Positions 21,412 to 33,189 of a DNA stretch of 64,000 nucleotides are shown piece after piece (within the stretch, counting starts at the first letter, position 1; each line of letters begins with the position of its first letter). Source of the DNA: Pseudo-nitzschia pungens (taxonomy: Eukaryota; Bacillariophyta; Bacillariophyceae; Bacillariales; Bacillariaceae); contig CM074763.1 of assembly GCA_037355855.1 (NCBI GenBank), forward strand, positions 3,534,001-3,598,000, given 5' to 3'. The notes under the pieces were generated by a model, which was not told the origin of the DNA, ran no database searches, and saw only the letters and a program-made list of their open reading frames with translations. Both the position numbers and the translations under genes were made by a program.

Positions 21412-22809
21412 TCAGTTGTGGGAACCTTTCTTTTTAAAGGTCTTTCGGTACTTTCTTCTGTACTCTTTGAGTTCTTGCTTGGAGATATCGATCTCGTCAT
21501 TGGAGACTTCGTGATCTGCTTGGGCCGTAGCCAGCACATAGGAGTACTCATGGTTTGATAGGTTCCGTCCCCAGTGGGGCTTGGGATGTTGCTCATTGTC
21601 TGAGTCTTCCTTTGCCACAAAATGCTCCTTGAGCAAGTTGATGGTTTCCCGGTTGAATTTCCCCTTCTTGGAGGGTCCTCCGGTTAGTTTCCAGCATTTG
21701 CCGGCATGGACCTTGCCACAGGTCTTGCATAGCTGTTTGTTGCCGTTATCCATAGGGCGCTTCTTTTTGCCAGGGGACTTCCCGTGGTGGGTTCCTCCCC
21801 CAGATGCGGCCTTGGGTGTCTTCTTGGTGCCACCATTCTGTTTTTCCAGTTTGGAGATTCATTTGCGGAGTTCGTCCTTGCTCCGGATGGTGATTTCCAG
21901 GTTTTCGAGTTTGTCGATGGTGGTGCTTAAGGAGTGGGCATAGACGTCCCATCCGATATGGTCCAGTTTGTCCCTTTGGGAGGAGGTCATGTTAGAATCT
22001 AGGATTTCCTTCATGTTGTCTTCCGTGTAGCTGGACGGAGCAGCGCCGGTTGCGGCGCCGCTTTCCCAGAGGCATTCTGGTAGATAGCTCTGTAGTTCGG
22101 CCATGCGGTTCACCCAAGAGCAGATACCGTGTTTCATGTCAATTTTTGTATTCCGGATGAATCTCCGGAGGAGAATGTAGGATCTTTTGCCATTCATGTC
22201 ATTGCCAAAGATTTTGAGCTTGAGGGCGTGCATACGTTCCTCAATGACATCCTTTCTGTACCCCTGGGTTTGGTAGTACTGGATGAGGTCATTCGGGACC
22301 CTTTTCTTGGGGACCGGACCGTCGAGTTTGGCGGGTTCCGGTTCTGTTTCGGACGCCGCCGTAGCAGTCGCGTCATTGTTTGCGGTTGGGGCGCTGGGGC
22401 CCGTAGTCGTCTCCTTGGGTGTGTCAGAGGGAGGCTCGGTAGGCTCCCTCATTGCAATCCTCTGGAGTTTTTGTTGGAGCAGTTGGTTGATGTGGACCTT
22501 GTGGCCCGGTTCGGCGTAGTAGGTCCGGCCCAGGGTCATCTGGACAATGGAGAGCGCCTCGTGGGAGAGGACTCTCTGGAGGACGTCCAGTTTCTGGTCT
22601 CCTTGGAGTTTGTCGTTGCCAGCAATTTTCTGGTCAAAGTCTCTCTTCCAGATGATGAAGAGTTCCGGTCTTTCGGTGCCGGTGAGTACCTTCAGATAGT
22701 CACTAGTGGCCTTCTCTGAGTCTATGCTCATCTTTACAGCAGTGGCATCCTCCGGCCAGTCCTCTCGTGTAAAGGTAAAGGGTTTCTGTTTGGTTCCTTT
22801 GGATGCCAT
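21412..22809 (-). pseudogene. A2 gag with premature TGA
   Basis: Starts MASKGTKQKPF and matches A1 gag throughout, including the CKTCGKVHAGKC knuckle. A TGA at 21859-21861 replaces the codon where A1 has Arg (CGC). That position is compatible with CGA to TGA deamination. The frame then continues to the gag terminal TGA followed by the pol ATG, as in A1. Confidence 0.9.
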
Positions 22810-23549
22810 GGTGGGTTAATCGATTAATTAGTAATTTTATTTTATCTTAGTTACACTGTTTCTGTTATCTCTGTTTGCTTGTGTCGAAACTGAGCAAGAA
22901 TGATTTCTCCAGTTCCTCCAGTTTTTCTTGTTGGATTTCCACTGCTCTCGCGATAACTCGTGTTATAACTGATTTTCCCCCTGGTTTGTCCAGTGGTGGG
23001 AGTTGTTTCTCTCTTTAGTTCCCGGGAATCCTGTGGTTCCCCGGAGTTGTTTCTGTTTTTATTTCGTGGGATTTGATTCCCGTGGTTCTCCGGCGTTGCT
23101 TCTCTATTAAGCCGTCACCGGGCCGGTCCCACTTCTCGTTTCCCGTGGGATTAGTGGTGTTTGGGTATTTATTATATACCTTCCCGGATATCCGTATATT
23201 TTTGGTTTTGGTTGGCATACCCTCTTCGGTCTGTCCATCCACTCAGTGTTGGTCCAATTAGTCCACTCACTGGATTATGTGTCACTTTTTCAGTGTGTAT
23301 TTTCGAATTTTTCGATTATTCTCTGTTGTCGACCATGGTCCTGTCTAGGTCCTTAGGTGTCTCTGTTGTTGCTGCTGTTCCCTATCCTGGAACTAACAGT
23401 TGTTGGGGTTGGTCTTCCTTAATGCTGCAGACACTGGATATCCTTCTCCCTGTTTTGCTTCTCTGCGCCTCCATTTTGGGCAGTCTTTCGATCTCGTCGG
23501 TTCCTTGGCCGATCGGTCTCTTCCTGCTCGTGGTCATCAGCGCTCAGCT
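22810..23549 (-). other. A2 5' leader
   Basis: About 740 bp matching the A1 leader with small indels; no coding signal. Confidence 0.75.
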
Positions 23550-23563
23550 TGATTTTAAAATCA
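23550..23563 (-). other. A2 primer-binding position: 14-bp perfect palindrome
   Basis: tgattttaaaatca directly abuts the 5' LTR, identical to A1. Confidence 0.8.
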
Positions 23564-23744
23564 TGCCATACCCCAGGTCTACTAGTGATTAGAATAGTAG
23601 TGATATGCAAATTGTGAGCTCTATTGGTTAGTCTATTTGCTACAGTTCTAAGAGCCCTCTGAATCGGTGTCGACTCGCTGATTATTTTTATCCTTATCCT
23701 GAATCCAGTCCCAAACGGGCTCGTGACTGTTCTGGTGCACGGCA
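23564..23744 (-). repeat. A2 5' LTR
   Basis: 181 bp, TG...CA, followed by target duplication gaaac. Confidence 0.93.
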
Positions 23745-23910
23745 GAAACAAAGGAAAAGAAGCCAAAATCCAATGTCGGTTAGATTGTTTTTGGCGCACC
23801 GGAATCTCTTTCCGAAGATGAGTAATATTTGACTAAAAAGATTAAAAATGTAACTTAGACCAATTTTTTAGTCGAATGAGTCTCACGTAGAAATTAGTAC
23901 CAGAATGCGA

Positions 23911-24082
23911 TGCCCAAAATCGAGGGTATTACCCTACCCTCGATTTTTATGCCGCGACTAGACGATAACCTTAACGTAATCTTACAATACTACAAAGTTC
24001 CTATCAGCTGTCCCCCGGTTTCCGTAGAAATTAGTACTTGATGATGTAGAACCAGGGGACAGCTGATAGGAACTTCGTAGTA
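23911..24082. repeat. Hairpins at the right end of P
   Basis: aaaatcgagggta and its complement pair around ttaccc (about 23917-23948), within the right end of P. Outside P, 23988-24015 and 24055-24082 form a 28-bp inverted repeat with one mismatch around a 39-nt loop. No gene. Confidence 0.75.
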
Positions 24083-24783
24083 ATATGAAAACCGTCACGT
24101 TCGTCATCAAAATTTTTGCGCCCGATTAAGGACCAGTGTCAGGTGTTAACCAAATTTTAAAAATAAAAGTTCCAGTGATTACACGTACAAGTATTATCGT
24201 TAGTATTACCAATCGCTATGATTTCTAAAAATTGATTGATAAAAACTTTTCCGTTGGCAACAACATACCGTACGGTAGGTACGTAATTACTCGTTCCTTG
24301 TGCAGACTTCGAAAAGATAATCCTTTGTACGCTATCATCTCATAGATACCATACGGTAATTACGGTTATTGTAAATCCATAATCTTCTCGATCACATTGC
24401 AAGCTTGGTTCTAGCATTTTTGTCAGACAGTTCTCAACGAGAAGTGGGAACTCAACGCTACAATCATAAACAAACAGAATTTGTTGATTGATTGAACATC
24501 GGTACGGTACGGTATGTATCCAAAGCATAACTGATGAGTGAAAGGACTGTTTACAATAGAAACTGAAACCCGCCGCAAAATTATTCAGGAATACCCATAG
24601 GTCGGTGGTAGCATCGGGCACAACGATTTAGTTCGTCGTCTGTCTGCAACTATCTGGTCGATGGCACTACAGCTGGAGTGTCTTTTTGAAAACCGCATTC
24701 CAAAGCAAAATAGTTGACACCCACACCAAAAGTACTTCGTACCCAAGTCGATATTCGAGTGCCATCGCCTGAAGAATACAACC
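24083..24783. other. Intergenic region upstream of the SPX-EXS gene
   Basis: About 700 bp with no supported gene. It is presumably the promoter and 5' UTR of the next gene; I see no clear TATA box or initiator. Confidence 0.5.
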
Positions 24784-27700
24784 ATGGTCGAGTTCGGCCT
24801 GAAGCTTGAAGATAACAAGCTTTCTGAATGGAGCGAGCATTACATCGATTACGAAGCACTCAAAAGGATTCTAAAAAAGGCAAAAAAGGCAGAGAAAAAG
24901 TACGAAGAAGTGTGCGAAGAGAACCCAACCGAAGCAAAGGGAGTAACGAAGGACTATCGATCAGGAGCATACAACGAAATGAGACATGTTTTAGCGACTC
25001 AAGACATTTCTTCGACGAAGATCCCTAGAAAAGAAAGTCTCTCAACAATTCTGTCGGAACCAGATGCAGAGGAACTAAAACCCAGTGGCGACGAAGAATC
25101 AGGGCTTGCATCCGAAAAAGATCCTCTATTAAAGCGTGAAAACTCAATCGAATCATACATGTCAGCTGGTATTGTCAGTGCGATTTCCGGTATTGCAACA
25201 AACATGCTGAATACAGGCGAAGACAGATATACTTTTGAAAGGAAGGTGAGAAAGAGCCTTGAAGAAATCGATAACCAAACATCTGCATTCGATGATCTCT
25301 TCTACGAACAACAGAAAAAGATTATATTGTTTTACTATTCACAACTTCAAGAGCTCCAGGAGAGATTGCAATCAATTGTTGATTGGGTCTATCATGATCG
25401 ACCTAAAGATAAAGTTACCCACGCCTTCGATAGTGAAGGGAGAGCCGACACGGCCACACAAGGGCGTGAAGGGGAGATTATCTCGCCGTTTCCGTCGCAG
25501 CGAAAAAGGTCGTCGTTCGGAGAAAAAGTTGAAGAACTAATAACGCAATTGACAGAAAGTGTGAGATCAATAGCAACTGAAAATAATGAAATCAATGACG
25601 AGAACTTCGGTAACAAGAAGGCAAACATGCGTGGAAAAGCAACAAAAGCGATCAATAAGAATCAAACAAATCTCTCAGGTGTGTCCGACGAAGAAAACGA
25701 TGACAATACTGATTTGAATAACGAACATGTCTTGAAAGCCGACACAATTCGACGTTCTCTGGTAGATCAATACCGCATCGCAAAACTTTTGCAAAATTAT
25801 GCGATGATGAACATTACCGGTTTTGTCAAAATCGTCAAAAAATTTGACAAAACAGTTCCGCGTGAAAAAGGCCGCTTCAAGAATGCACTCGAGACGCATA
25901 ATATGCTCAACGATGCTAAAGCAGTCGAAAGACTCTCGAACACGTATGAAAAATATTATGCAAATTGGTTTTGCAGCGGTGACTTGAGAGAGGCCAAGGC
26001 ACAGATGCTCGTAAAAAGAGGAGACGGTTTGGAGATGGATTGGTCCCAACTTCAGCTCGGTTATCGAATGGGTATGTGTGCAATTTTGGCTATTTGGGTC
26101 TGCTGGGACTTAGTCTGGGGTCTTGTGGCTTACGGAAAAACGACAATTGGAGCTAGGCATGGATTTCCTGTCTTTCGGGCCTGTGGTGGCCTCCTTTTGC
26201 TTCAATGGTTTTGGGGTTGCAGTGTTTTCATGTGGACTCGGTATCGTGTGAATTATATATTTTTGTTCGACTTCAATCCCCGAATCGTAAGGACGCCAAA
26301 GGAAATCATCAGCGACGCCGTAGACAGTACGCTAATATATTTGGTGTTGATGCTGGTACGTTCTTCGGACAATAAATATATTGGGTGACAATATCGCGAC
26401 ATTATACCCGGTTCGTTTGCTGTTTTCTGGCATTCACGTCGTTTCTGTTCTTCCATTGCGCACATCTTTTATCAATCCAATAGCTATACTACAAGGTGAG
26501 TTGATCGATTCCCATCTCCGAAGAACAACCTTATCTACTTAATGCTGTTCACATGCCGAGAACAATTTGATTCGTATGTATCTAACGAAGAAGCGTTTCA
26601 TTTATTTGTGATTCTAGGCTGGTGCACATGATATACCGCAGGTGATTCCCCCTGGAGGATACCCGTTGATTCTTATATTCGTTACCACATGGAAACTTGT
26701 GTTCCCATTGAAAACAAGAATCCCGATGTGGCAGACTATATTCAAGGTCATCACTGCCCCATGCCACCAGCCTACATTTTTTCAAACCTACGTCGGTGAT
26801 ATCTTTACGAGTCTTGTCAAAGTCTTTGTCGATTTGACCTGGAGGTAAGTTCCGCAGTCCATTTAATTTTGTGCTTGCATATCAGCCTGTAGTAGTGTCC
26901 TAATATATCCTGTTGATTCCCGCAACTCATTCTTCACGCCTATCTCGGTTCGCACTGTTTGTTTCGAATGTAATAACCTTTATCCCAACGTAGCTTCTGC
27001 TGGGTAATTACAGGGGACTTCCTCCTAGCAGAACGAACTACTGAGGACCATCTTGGGCATTGGTCACATACGCTTTTCTACAAAAATGTGCTCATTCCGA
27101 TAATATGTCTTCTTCCCCTCATTTTTCGGTTCAATCAATGTGGGCGAAAGTTTGCTGATAGCGGAGATCGATTCCCACACTTGGCGAATGCATCCAAATA
27201 TGCCCTTTCCATGATGGTGACGCTCACCGGAGCATTTCATCCACTCTACTTGGAAATTCAATCGAGAAAGGGACATCATGGCCGGGAACCCATTTATCAA
27301 ATTCTCTGGACATTTCTCTTCTTTGCCTCTTCGATTTACTCGTTTATATGGGACGTTTACATGGATTGGGGACTAGGAAGGAGGGAATACGGCTTTTTGG
27401 GACCCAGATTGATGTATCCAAAAAAATATGTCTACTACCTCACGATGGCCATGGATTTGGTCCTGCGATCAATGTGGGTGATAACGCTATTACCGCCCTC
27501 TTCGGGCGCTAGGTTTGCGCTTCCCGCGTATTTATATTCCCTACAAGTAATTTTGGAGCTCTTTCGACGTACTGTTTGGGGATTCTTTCGGCTTGAAAAT
27601 GAACACCGTTCCAATGTCAATAGATACCGTCGAGTTGACTTTGTTCCTTTGCACTTCGACACTGGCCATGACAAGCACATGCACAAAGGGAAAATGGAAA

Positions 27701-27825
27701 GATCAGGAACCTCTGTTTTGAGAGAGATTGTTTTATTGACCCTTGTTGTTGTTGGATTCTGTATTGCTAGTATCATTGCCGCACAACGCGCAAACAGAGC
27801 CACTTCACTGATCGATGAGTTGTAA
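24784..27825 (+). CDS. SPX-EXS protein, XPR1/PHO1/SYG1-like phosphate exporter (spliced)
   Basis: Predicted exons 24784-26355, 26484-26495, 26618-26844 and 26994-27825 give 880 aa. The ATG has a strong context (ACCATGG). The N-terminal SPX domain, which senses inositol pyrophosphates in characterised proteins, shows MVEFGLKLEDNKLSEWSEHY, the central FDDLFYEQQKKIILFYYSQL helix and the Lys-rich QNYAMMNITGFVKIVKKFDK (about 336-355), split by acidic low-complexity inserts. Membrane segments begin near residue 425. The C-terminal EXS domain includes INYIFLFDFNPR-like sequence, IPPGGYPLIL, TYVGDIFTS, the FPHLANASKY block and LEYMYRRTVWGFFRLENEH-type ending. Introns are 128, 122 and 149 bp with GT-AG ends. 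The family exports phosphate across plasma or Golgi membranes. It is the best host gene in the window. Confidence 0.9.
26484..26495 (+). other. Putative 12-nt microexon of the SPX-EXS gene
   Basis: ctatactacaag lies between an acceptor-like caatag and a donor gtgagt. It adds Leu-Tyr-Tyr-Lys in phase 0 between exon 1 (ends 26355 before gtacgt) and exon 3 (starts 26618 after attctag). Skipping it keeps the frame, so one 262-nt intron is the alternative. Confidence 0.55.
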
Positions 27826-28400
27826 GAATAACGAACATGAATGGTTGAGCAATTGGCAACAGGTGAAAAAGTGGTGACGAACTGAAATAGATAGAAAGCT
27901 TTCGGTTTCATTCTTCGAACAGAAGTCCTTAAGGAAGCATACTTGTACGAAGAATAGTGAGATAAAACCACTGATAATAAGTGAATTGACGATTAATAGT
28001 ATGAATAAGAGCACGCCTAAATTTTTCAGATAAGGAGGACGTGAACACTTCACCAGCTCACCTCCTCACCTTATCTTATAAACATGGCAACCATGAGATT
28101 GATTTCCCACCTACCAACCAGCGTCAATCAAATGTCGACTTTCTGAGCTCTTTGTGCCAAAAAGGGATACTGTAAGGTAGAATATTTTCCGCTTGACATA
28201 AAAAAAATATTATTTCGTAATAATATTCTCTTCTGTTTCATTAAAAATACTGTACCGTAAGAAAAACCTTACTTCGTAATACCCAAGTAAGGTTACGAAG
28301 TACGTAAGCTAAGGTAAGGTTACTACTGTTTTCGATCGAAAGAAGTACACGTAAGGTTTACCGTATCGGTAAAATGCAACCGTAGTTGCGCGCGCTATGC
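27826..28400. other. Intergenic region after the SPX-EXS gene
   Basis: AT-rich sequence with short palindromic runs around 28190-28350 (repeats of cgtaa, aaggtt and their complements). No gene is seen. Confidence 0.5.
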
Positions 28401-28737
28401 GCCCGTGCAACTCCTACTACTTAGTACCTACAAATAGGTACGTTCCTAAGTACGCCTCATTTTTTGACAGACGGGACCGTTTTTAATGGCTGAGAGTACA
28501 GTAATTACCGGTTGCTCTCTAGACCCCCTTAAGATTGCAGGAACAGTAGTTTTTTTCTCCATATATTAACACAGAGGCGCGCAACCTTCGTTGCATTGTT
28601 AATGAAGACAGCACTCCTGTCTATCGAAATTTCTGTCAGTTGCCTCTCCGAAAGCTTCACAAAATCCCCTGTAATCCACTGTTTGCTCACTATTTCACAA
28701 AAAAAGACAAAGCACCAAAACACCAAAACACCATGCC

Positions 28738-28852
28738 AAGGCTACTGTTACTATTAGTACTACTACTTCTATTAGTAGTAGTAGTGGTGGTAGTGGTAGT
28801 AGTAGTAATACTAGTAATAGTACTAGTAGTAGTAGTACTACTACGTCTGATA
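28738..28852. repeat. Trinucleotide repeat, TAG/TAC/GTG mix
   Basis: Runs of tag, gta and their complements (actact, ctagta). Similar short runs lie at 36510-36560, 36868-36900 and 37030-37105. Confidence 0.85.
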
Positions 28853-28904
28853 ACTGTCACGCAACCCCGTGGCAACCCCCCGTGGCAACCTCATTTGTGT
28901 GCAA

Positions 28905-29362
28905 ATTTAACACGACATATGTTTGCATCACCTCGCGTTGCACAACCTATACGTTCAAGGTTATTGCGCGGTTTGGGTCGCGCCAGGGGGTTGCGAAAAT
29001 CAGACTCCGTGGTTGTGAAACGCAGACTCCGTGGTTGTGAAAATCAGACTCCGTGGTTGTGAAACGCAACCTCTTACTATTCTGAAATACTTCCTATGTG
29101 GTTGCGAAAATCAGTCTATGGGGTTGCGAAAATCAATGTCCGTCTATGTTTGCATCACCTTGCGTCTCACAACCCCTACGTTCAAGGTTATTGCACGGTT
29201 TGGGTCGCGCTAGGGGGTTGCGAAAATCAACGTCCTACTATTCTGAAACAATTCGTATGTGGTTGAGAAAAACAGTCTATGTGGTTGCGAAAATCAACGT
29301 CCTACTATTCTGAAACAATTCCTATGTGGTTGCGAAAATCAGTCTATGGGGTTGCGAAAGTA
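28905..29362. repeat. Tandem repeat built on ggttgcgaaaatca
   Basis: At least nine occurrences of (t)ggttgYgaaaatca with spacers of 10-60 bp. A larger block (tgtttgcatcacc... to ...gggggttgcgaaaatca) occurs twice, at about 28920 and 29149. A related fragment is at 36385-36500. Open frames across it are repeat artefacts. Confidence 0.8.
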
Positions 29363-29369
29363 TTTTCGT

Positions 29370-30345
29370 ATTCAGTTCCCGTTGCATCTTATTACAGTTG
29401 CGTTCAGAAGTTTTTCCCTACCAGGAGCAAGCAGGCAATCACGTCTCTCGTGGTGGTGTCGGATCCCGCTCCGGCCACCGCGCTCGGGTCGAACTCGACG
29501 ACGTTGACGGTGTCCCCCCCGCCGCTCGACGCGATCTTCCGGGAAGCCCCCAAGCCATCCTCGATCCTGGCATCGGCCGCCTCCTCCGCCAAGACAGACA
29601 CCCAAAAGATCCTGGCGGAGGTTGCATGGTTCGATTGTATTTCAGTTGCCGTTGCATCGTATTTTCGTATTGCAGTTACCGTTGCATCTAATTTCAGTTG
29701 CGTCCAGTGTATTCTTCCCTACCAGGAGCAAGCAGGCAATTAAATGCATGGTTAGAAGTGAACTCCATGATCGATACCCCCAAGAATCTTGATGCAGTTC
29801 ACTGACCGTCGGATTGTATTTCAGTTGCCGTTGCATCGTATTCCAGTTCCCGTCACATCGTATTTCAGCAGTTGCGTTCAGTGTATTCATCCCTACCAGG
29901 AGCAAGCAGCAGGCAATTAAATGCATGGTTAGAAGTGAACTCCATGATCGATACCCCCGCCCAATCTTGATGCAGTTCACTCACCGTCGGATTGTAGTTC
30001 AGTTCCCGTCACATGATCGTATTTCAGTTGCGTTCAGTGTATTCTGCCTTCCCTACCAGGAGCAAGCAGGCAATTAAATGCATGGTTAGAAGTGAACTCC
30101 ATGATCGATACCCCCGGCCAATCTTGATGCAGTTCACTCACCGTCGGATTGTATTTCAGTTCCCGTCGTATCGTATTCCAGTTCCCGTCCAATCGTATTC
30201 AGTTCCCGTTGCATCGTATTTCAGTTGCGTTCAGTATGTTCTTCCCTACCAGGAGCAAGCAGGCAATTAAATGCATGGTTAGAAGTGAACTCCATGATTG
30301 ATACCCCCGGCCAATCTTGATGCAGTTCACTCACCGTCGGACCGT
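29370..30345. repeat. Tandem array, 160-195 bp units
   Basis: The segment ccctaccaggagcaagcagg recurs near 29416, 29716, 29891, 30051 and 30244. Most units also carry an almost invariant block from atgcatggttagaagtgaac to the cagttcactcaccgtcgg region, with runs of gtatttcagttgcc of variable length between. In the first unit this block is replaced by a GC-rich segment (29440-29625). Confidence 0.85.
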
Positions 30346-30610
30346 CCGATTATTGTGAAGTTTGGCACGCATTTTTTATGTGCATTTTTTGCTTCCTTTT
30401 TTTTGCAGAAGATAAGGTTACCGTACTCATATGCTGTGTGTTAGCAGCATTTGCAGTCCGCGCCATAATTTTTGACTACATTTTTACTACAAAACCTGGC
30501 GCGCACCCCGCACCCCGACAAGGAAAAAGGACAAAGGACAGACATCCGTTCGCAAATCAGCCAAAAGACACTAAAAAATACACTACCAGTAACAGTAACT
30601 ACTACTAAAC

Positions 30611-32025
30611 TATAAAATGACTTATGTAAATCAATACATGGAATATTTCCACCATTCCAGTGCCAATAGTCCTCCCTCTATGTATGCTTGGGACTATGAA
30701 AAAAGTCTGAGTGAGCAAGACCCAATACTTTGGATGTCACATCTATTTAATGCACATTTCCTCCAGTACTGGCATATTTCACTAGAAAATATACAAAATG
30801 ACCTATGTAAATTAAGAAATGGATTATTTCCACCATTCCAGTGCCAATGGTCCTCACTCTGTGTATGCTTGGGACTGCGGAAAAAGTCTGAGTCAGAAAC
30901 ACCCAATACTTTGGATGTCACATCTATTTAATGTACATTTCCTCCAGTACTGGCATATTTCACTAGAAAATATACAAAATGACCTATGTAAATTAAGAAA
31001 TGGAATATTTCCACCATTCCAGTGCCAATAGTCCTCCCTCTATGTATGCTTGGGACTATGAAAAAAGTCTGAGTGAGCAAGACCTAATACTTTGGATGTC
31101 ACATCTATTTAATGTACATTTCCTCCAGTACTGGCATATTTCACTAGAAAATATACAATATGACCTATGTAAATTAAGAAATGGAATATTTCCACCATTC
31201 CAGTGTCAATAGTCCTCACCTTATGTATGCTTGGGACTATGAAAAAAGTCTGAGTGAGCAAGACCCAATACTTTGGATGTCACATCTATTTAATGCACAT
31301 TTCCTCCAGTACTGGCATATTTCACTAGAAAATATACAAAATGACCTATGTAAATTAAGAAATGGAATATTTCCACCATTCCAGTGCCAATAGTCCTCAC
31401 CTTATGTATGCTTGGGACTATGAAAAAAGTCTGAGTGAGCAAGACCCAATACTTTGGATGTCACATCTATTTAATGCACATTTCCTCCAGTACTGGCACA
31501 TTTCACTAGAAAATATACAAAATGACCTATGTAAATTCAGAAATGGAGTATTTCCACCATTCCAGTGCCAATAGTCCTCACCTTATGTATGCTTGGGACT
31601 ATGAAAAAAGTCTGAGTGAGCAAGACCCAATACTTTGGATGTCACATCTATTTAATGCACATTTCCTCCAGTACTGGCATATTTCACTAGAAAATATACA
31701 AAATGACCTATGTAAATCAATACATGGAATATTTCCACCATTCCAGTGCCAATAGTCCTCCCTCTATGTATGCTTGGGACTATGAAAAAAGTCTGAGTGA
31801 GCAAGACCTAATACTTTGGATGTCACATCTATTTAATGTACATTTCCTCCAGTACTGGCATATTTCACTAGAAAATAGACAATATGACCTATGTAAATTA
31901 AGAAATGGAGTATTTCCACCATTCCAGTGTCAATAGTCCTCACCCTATGTATGCTTGGGACTATGAAAAAAGTCTGAGTCCAAAATACCCAATACTTTGG
32001 ATGTCACATCTATTTGATGTACTTT
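30611..32025. repeat. Satellite array, 181-bp unit, about 8 copies
   Basis: Unit starts recur exactly 181 bp apart (for example 30819, 31000, 31181, 31362) with a few substitutions each. 181 is not a multiple of three, so the roughly 70-codon open frame in each unit (containing FHHSSANSP and LYVCLGL-like variants) changes phase from unit to unit and is not a real gene. The last unit degenerates after about 31975. Confidence 0.93.
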
Positions 32026-32109
32026 GGGATGATACTGGATGGTACTAGGCCCCTCCAATAGGATAGATATGTATCATAGTTACATACCTTAGCTCTTAAG
32101 AGATGAATA

Positions 32110-32640
32110 CCATGTTAGAATATCTACAAGATGCTAACTGAACAGGATCCTAAGCAGGATGCTAAGCAGGATGCTGGGCCCTTGTAGTAGAATTTTTACC
32201 AGATCTACATACCCTATCGTCACTTATCACATCAATATTGGGAGATCTACAGGGGGTGCTAACTGAATAACCGAACTCTACTGTGCTAAGGGGGACACTT
32301 AACAGGATGCTGAGCATGATGCTGGGCCTTGTATGTAGAACTTGTACTAGATCTACATACCTTAGCTCTTAGCAGATTAATATTAGGAGATCTACAGGGG
32401 GTGCTAACTAATTAACCGAACTATACTTTGCTAAGGGGGACACTTAACATGATGCTAAGCAGGATGCTGGGCCTTGTATGTAGAACTTGTACCAGATCTA
32501 CATACCCTAGCTCTTATCAGAGCAATATTGGGAGATCTACAGGGGGTGCTAACTAATTAACCGAACTATACTTTGCTAAGGGGGACACTTAACAGGATGC
32601 TGCTGGGCCTTGTATGTAGAACTTGTACCAGATCTACATA
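32110..32640. repeat. Tandem array, about 140-150-bp unit, 4 copies
   Basis: gggccttgtatgtagaacttg recurs near 32172 (variant), 32323, 32469 and 32607, together with gatctacagggggtgctaac and gctaagggggacacttaac blocks. Pieces of the unit reappear near 32850-32910. Confidence 0.85.
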
Positions 32641-32647
32641 GTGTTTA

Positions 32648-32710
32648 GCTTTGCTTGCTGCTTTGCTTGCTGCTTTGCTTGCTGCTTTGCTTGCTGCTTT
32701 GCTTGCTGCT
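32648..32710. repeat. 12-bp tandem repeat, five copies
   Basis: ctttgcttgctg repeated five times without change. Confidence 0.9.
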
Positions 32711-33189
32711 TGGGGTTGAAAGGAACAAACGATCGTAAGGGAATTGAATACCACACCGGCTTGGAATCAATGGTAGGGGGAATGAATACCACACAGGCTT
32801 GGAATCAATCGTATACCACACAGGCTTGGTCTCGATCGTAGGGGGAATAAATAACTGATTAACCGAATCTCTACTGTGCTAAAGGGGACACTTAACAGGG
32901 TGCTAAGCAGGAGGAGGCTCAATCAACAAACATCGTAGGGGTTGAAAGGAACAACCACAGGCTTGGATCGAAGGATCGTGGGGGTTGAAAGGAACAAACC
33001 ACAGGCTTGGATCGTAGGGGATGAAGGGAGATCAACAACGCATCCAATTACAAGGTAGGTAGGTGAACAACGCTTCGAGTTACAAGGGAGATCTACAACG
33101 CTGCAGTCTACGTTATATTATCATTTAATATTACTAATAGAGGATCAGCTCTCAGTATGATTTTACGTGATATGTACTAGGTGCTCACA

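Larger units (their letters stand above)
17084..23744 (-). mobile_element. Element A2: complete but mutated A-family Ty3/gypsy element
   Basis: LTRs at 17084-17270 and 23564-23744, with exact target duplication gaaac (17079-17083 and 23745-23749). Polypurine tract tggaggagta abuts the 3' LTR (17271-17280, complement). Internally it has gag, protease, RT, RNase H and integrase on the minus strand. All of pol downstream of the internal insertion is in one frame but interrupted by TAA (about 18875) and TGA (about 17933); gag has a premature TGA (21859). A D-type LTR fragment is inserted in the protease. Without it A2 is about 5.8 kb. Confidence 0.93.
11646..23968 (-). mobile_element. Element P: piggyBac-like DNA transposon, interrupted by A2
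   Basis: The outer ends are a 20-bp inverted repeat matching at 19 positions: TTATCGTCTAGTCGTGGCAT at 11646-11665 and its complement, with one change, at 23949-23968. Further inside, AAAATCGA(A/G)G and GATTTTGGGCATCG motifs recur inverted (11876-11893; 23911-23930). Without the A2 insertion the element is about 5.65 kb. It holds a piggyBac-type transposase on the minus strand and a convergent plus-strand ORF. The expected TTAA target duplication is not seen; flanks share only a ccttaca/ccttaac resemblance, so the boundaries are provisional. Confidence 0.6.

Noticed and set aside
13715..21861. TGA as a recoded sense codon in this genome
   Set aside because: The GH99-like gene and LINE ORF2 end at TGA in the expected place, and several of the internal stops in the elements are TAA or TAG.
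28640..29062. Poly-Val/Leu frame over the trinucleotide repeat
   Set aside because: Translation of a simple repeat; no start context and no homologous feature.
30611..32025. Regular repeats with spacers, CRISPR-like at first glance
   Set aside because: The whole 181-bp unit repeats, there are no variable spacers, and no cas genes are present; this is a satellite.
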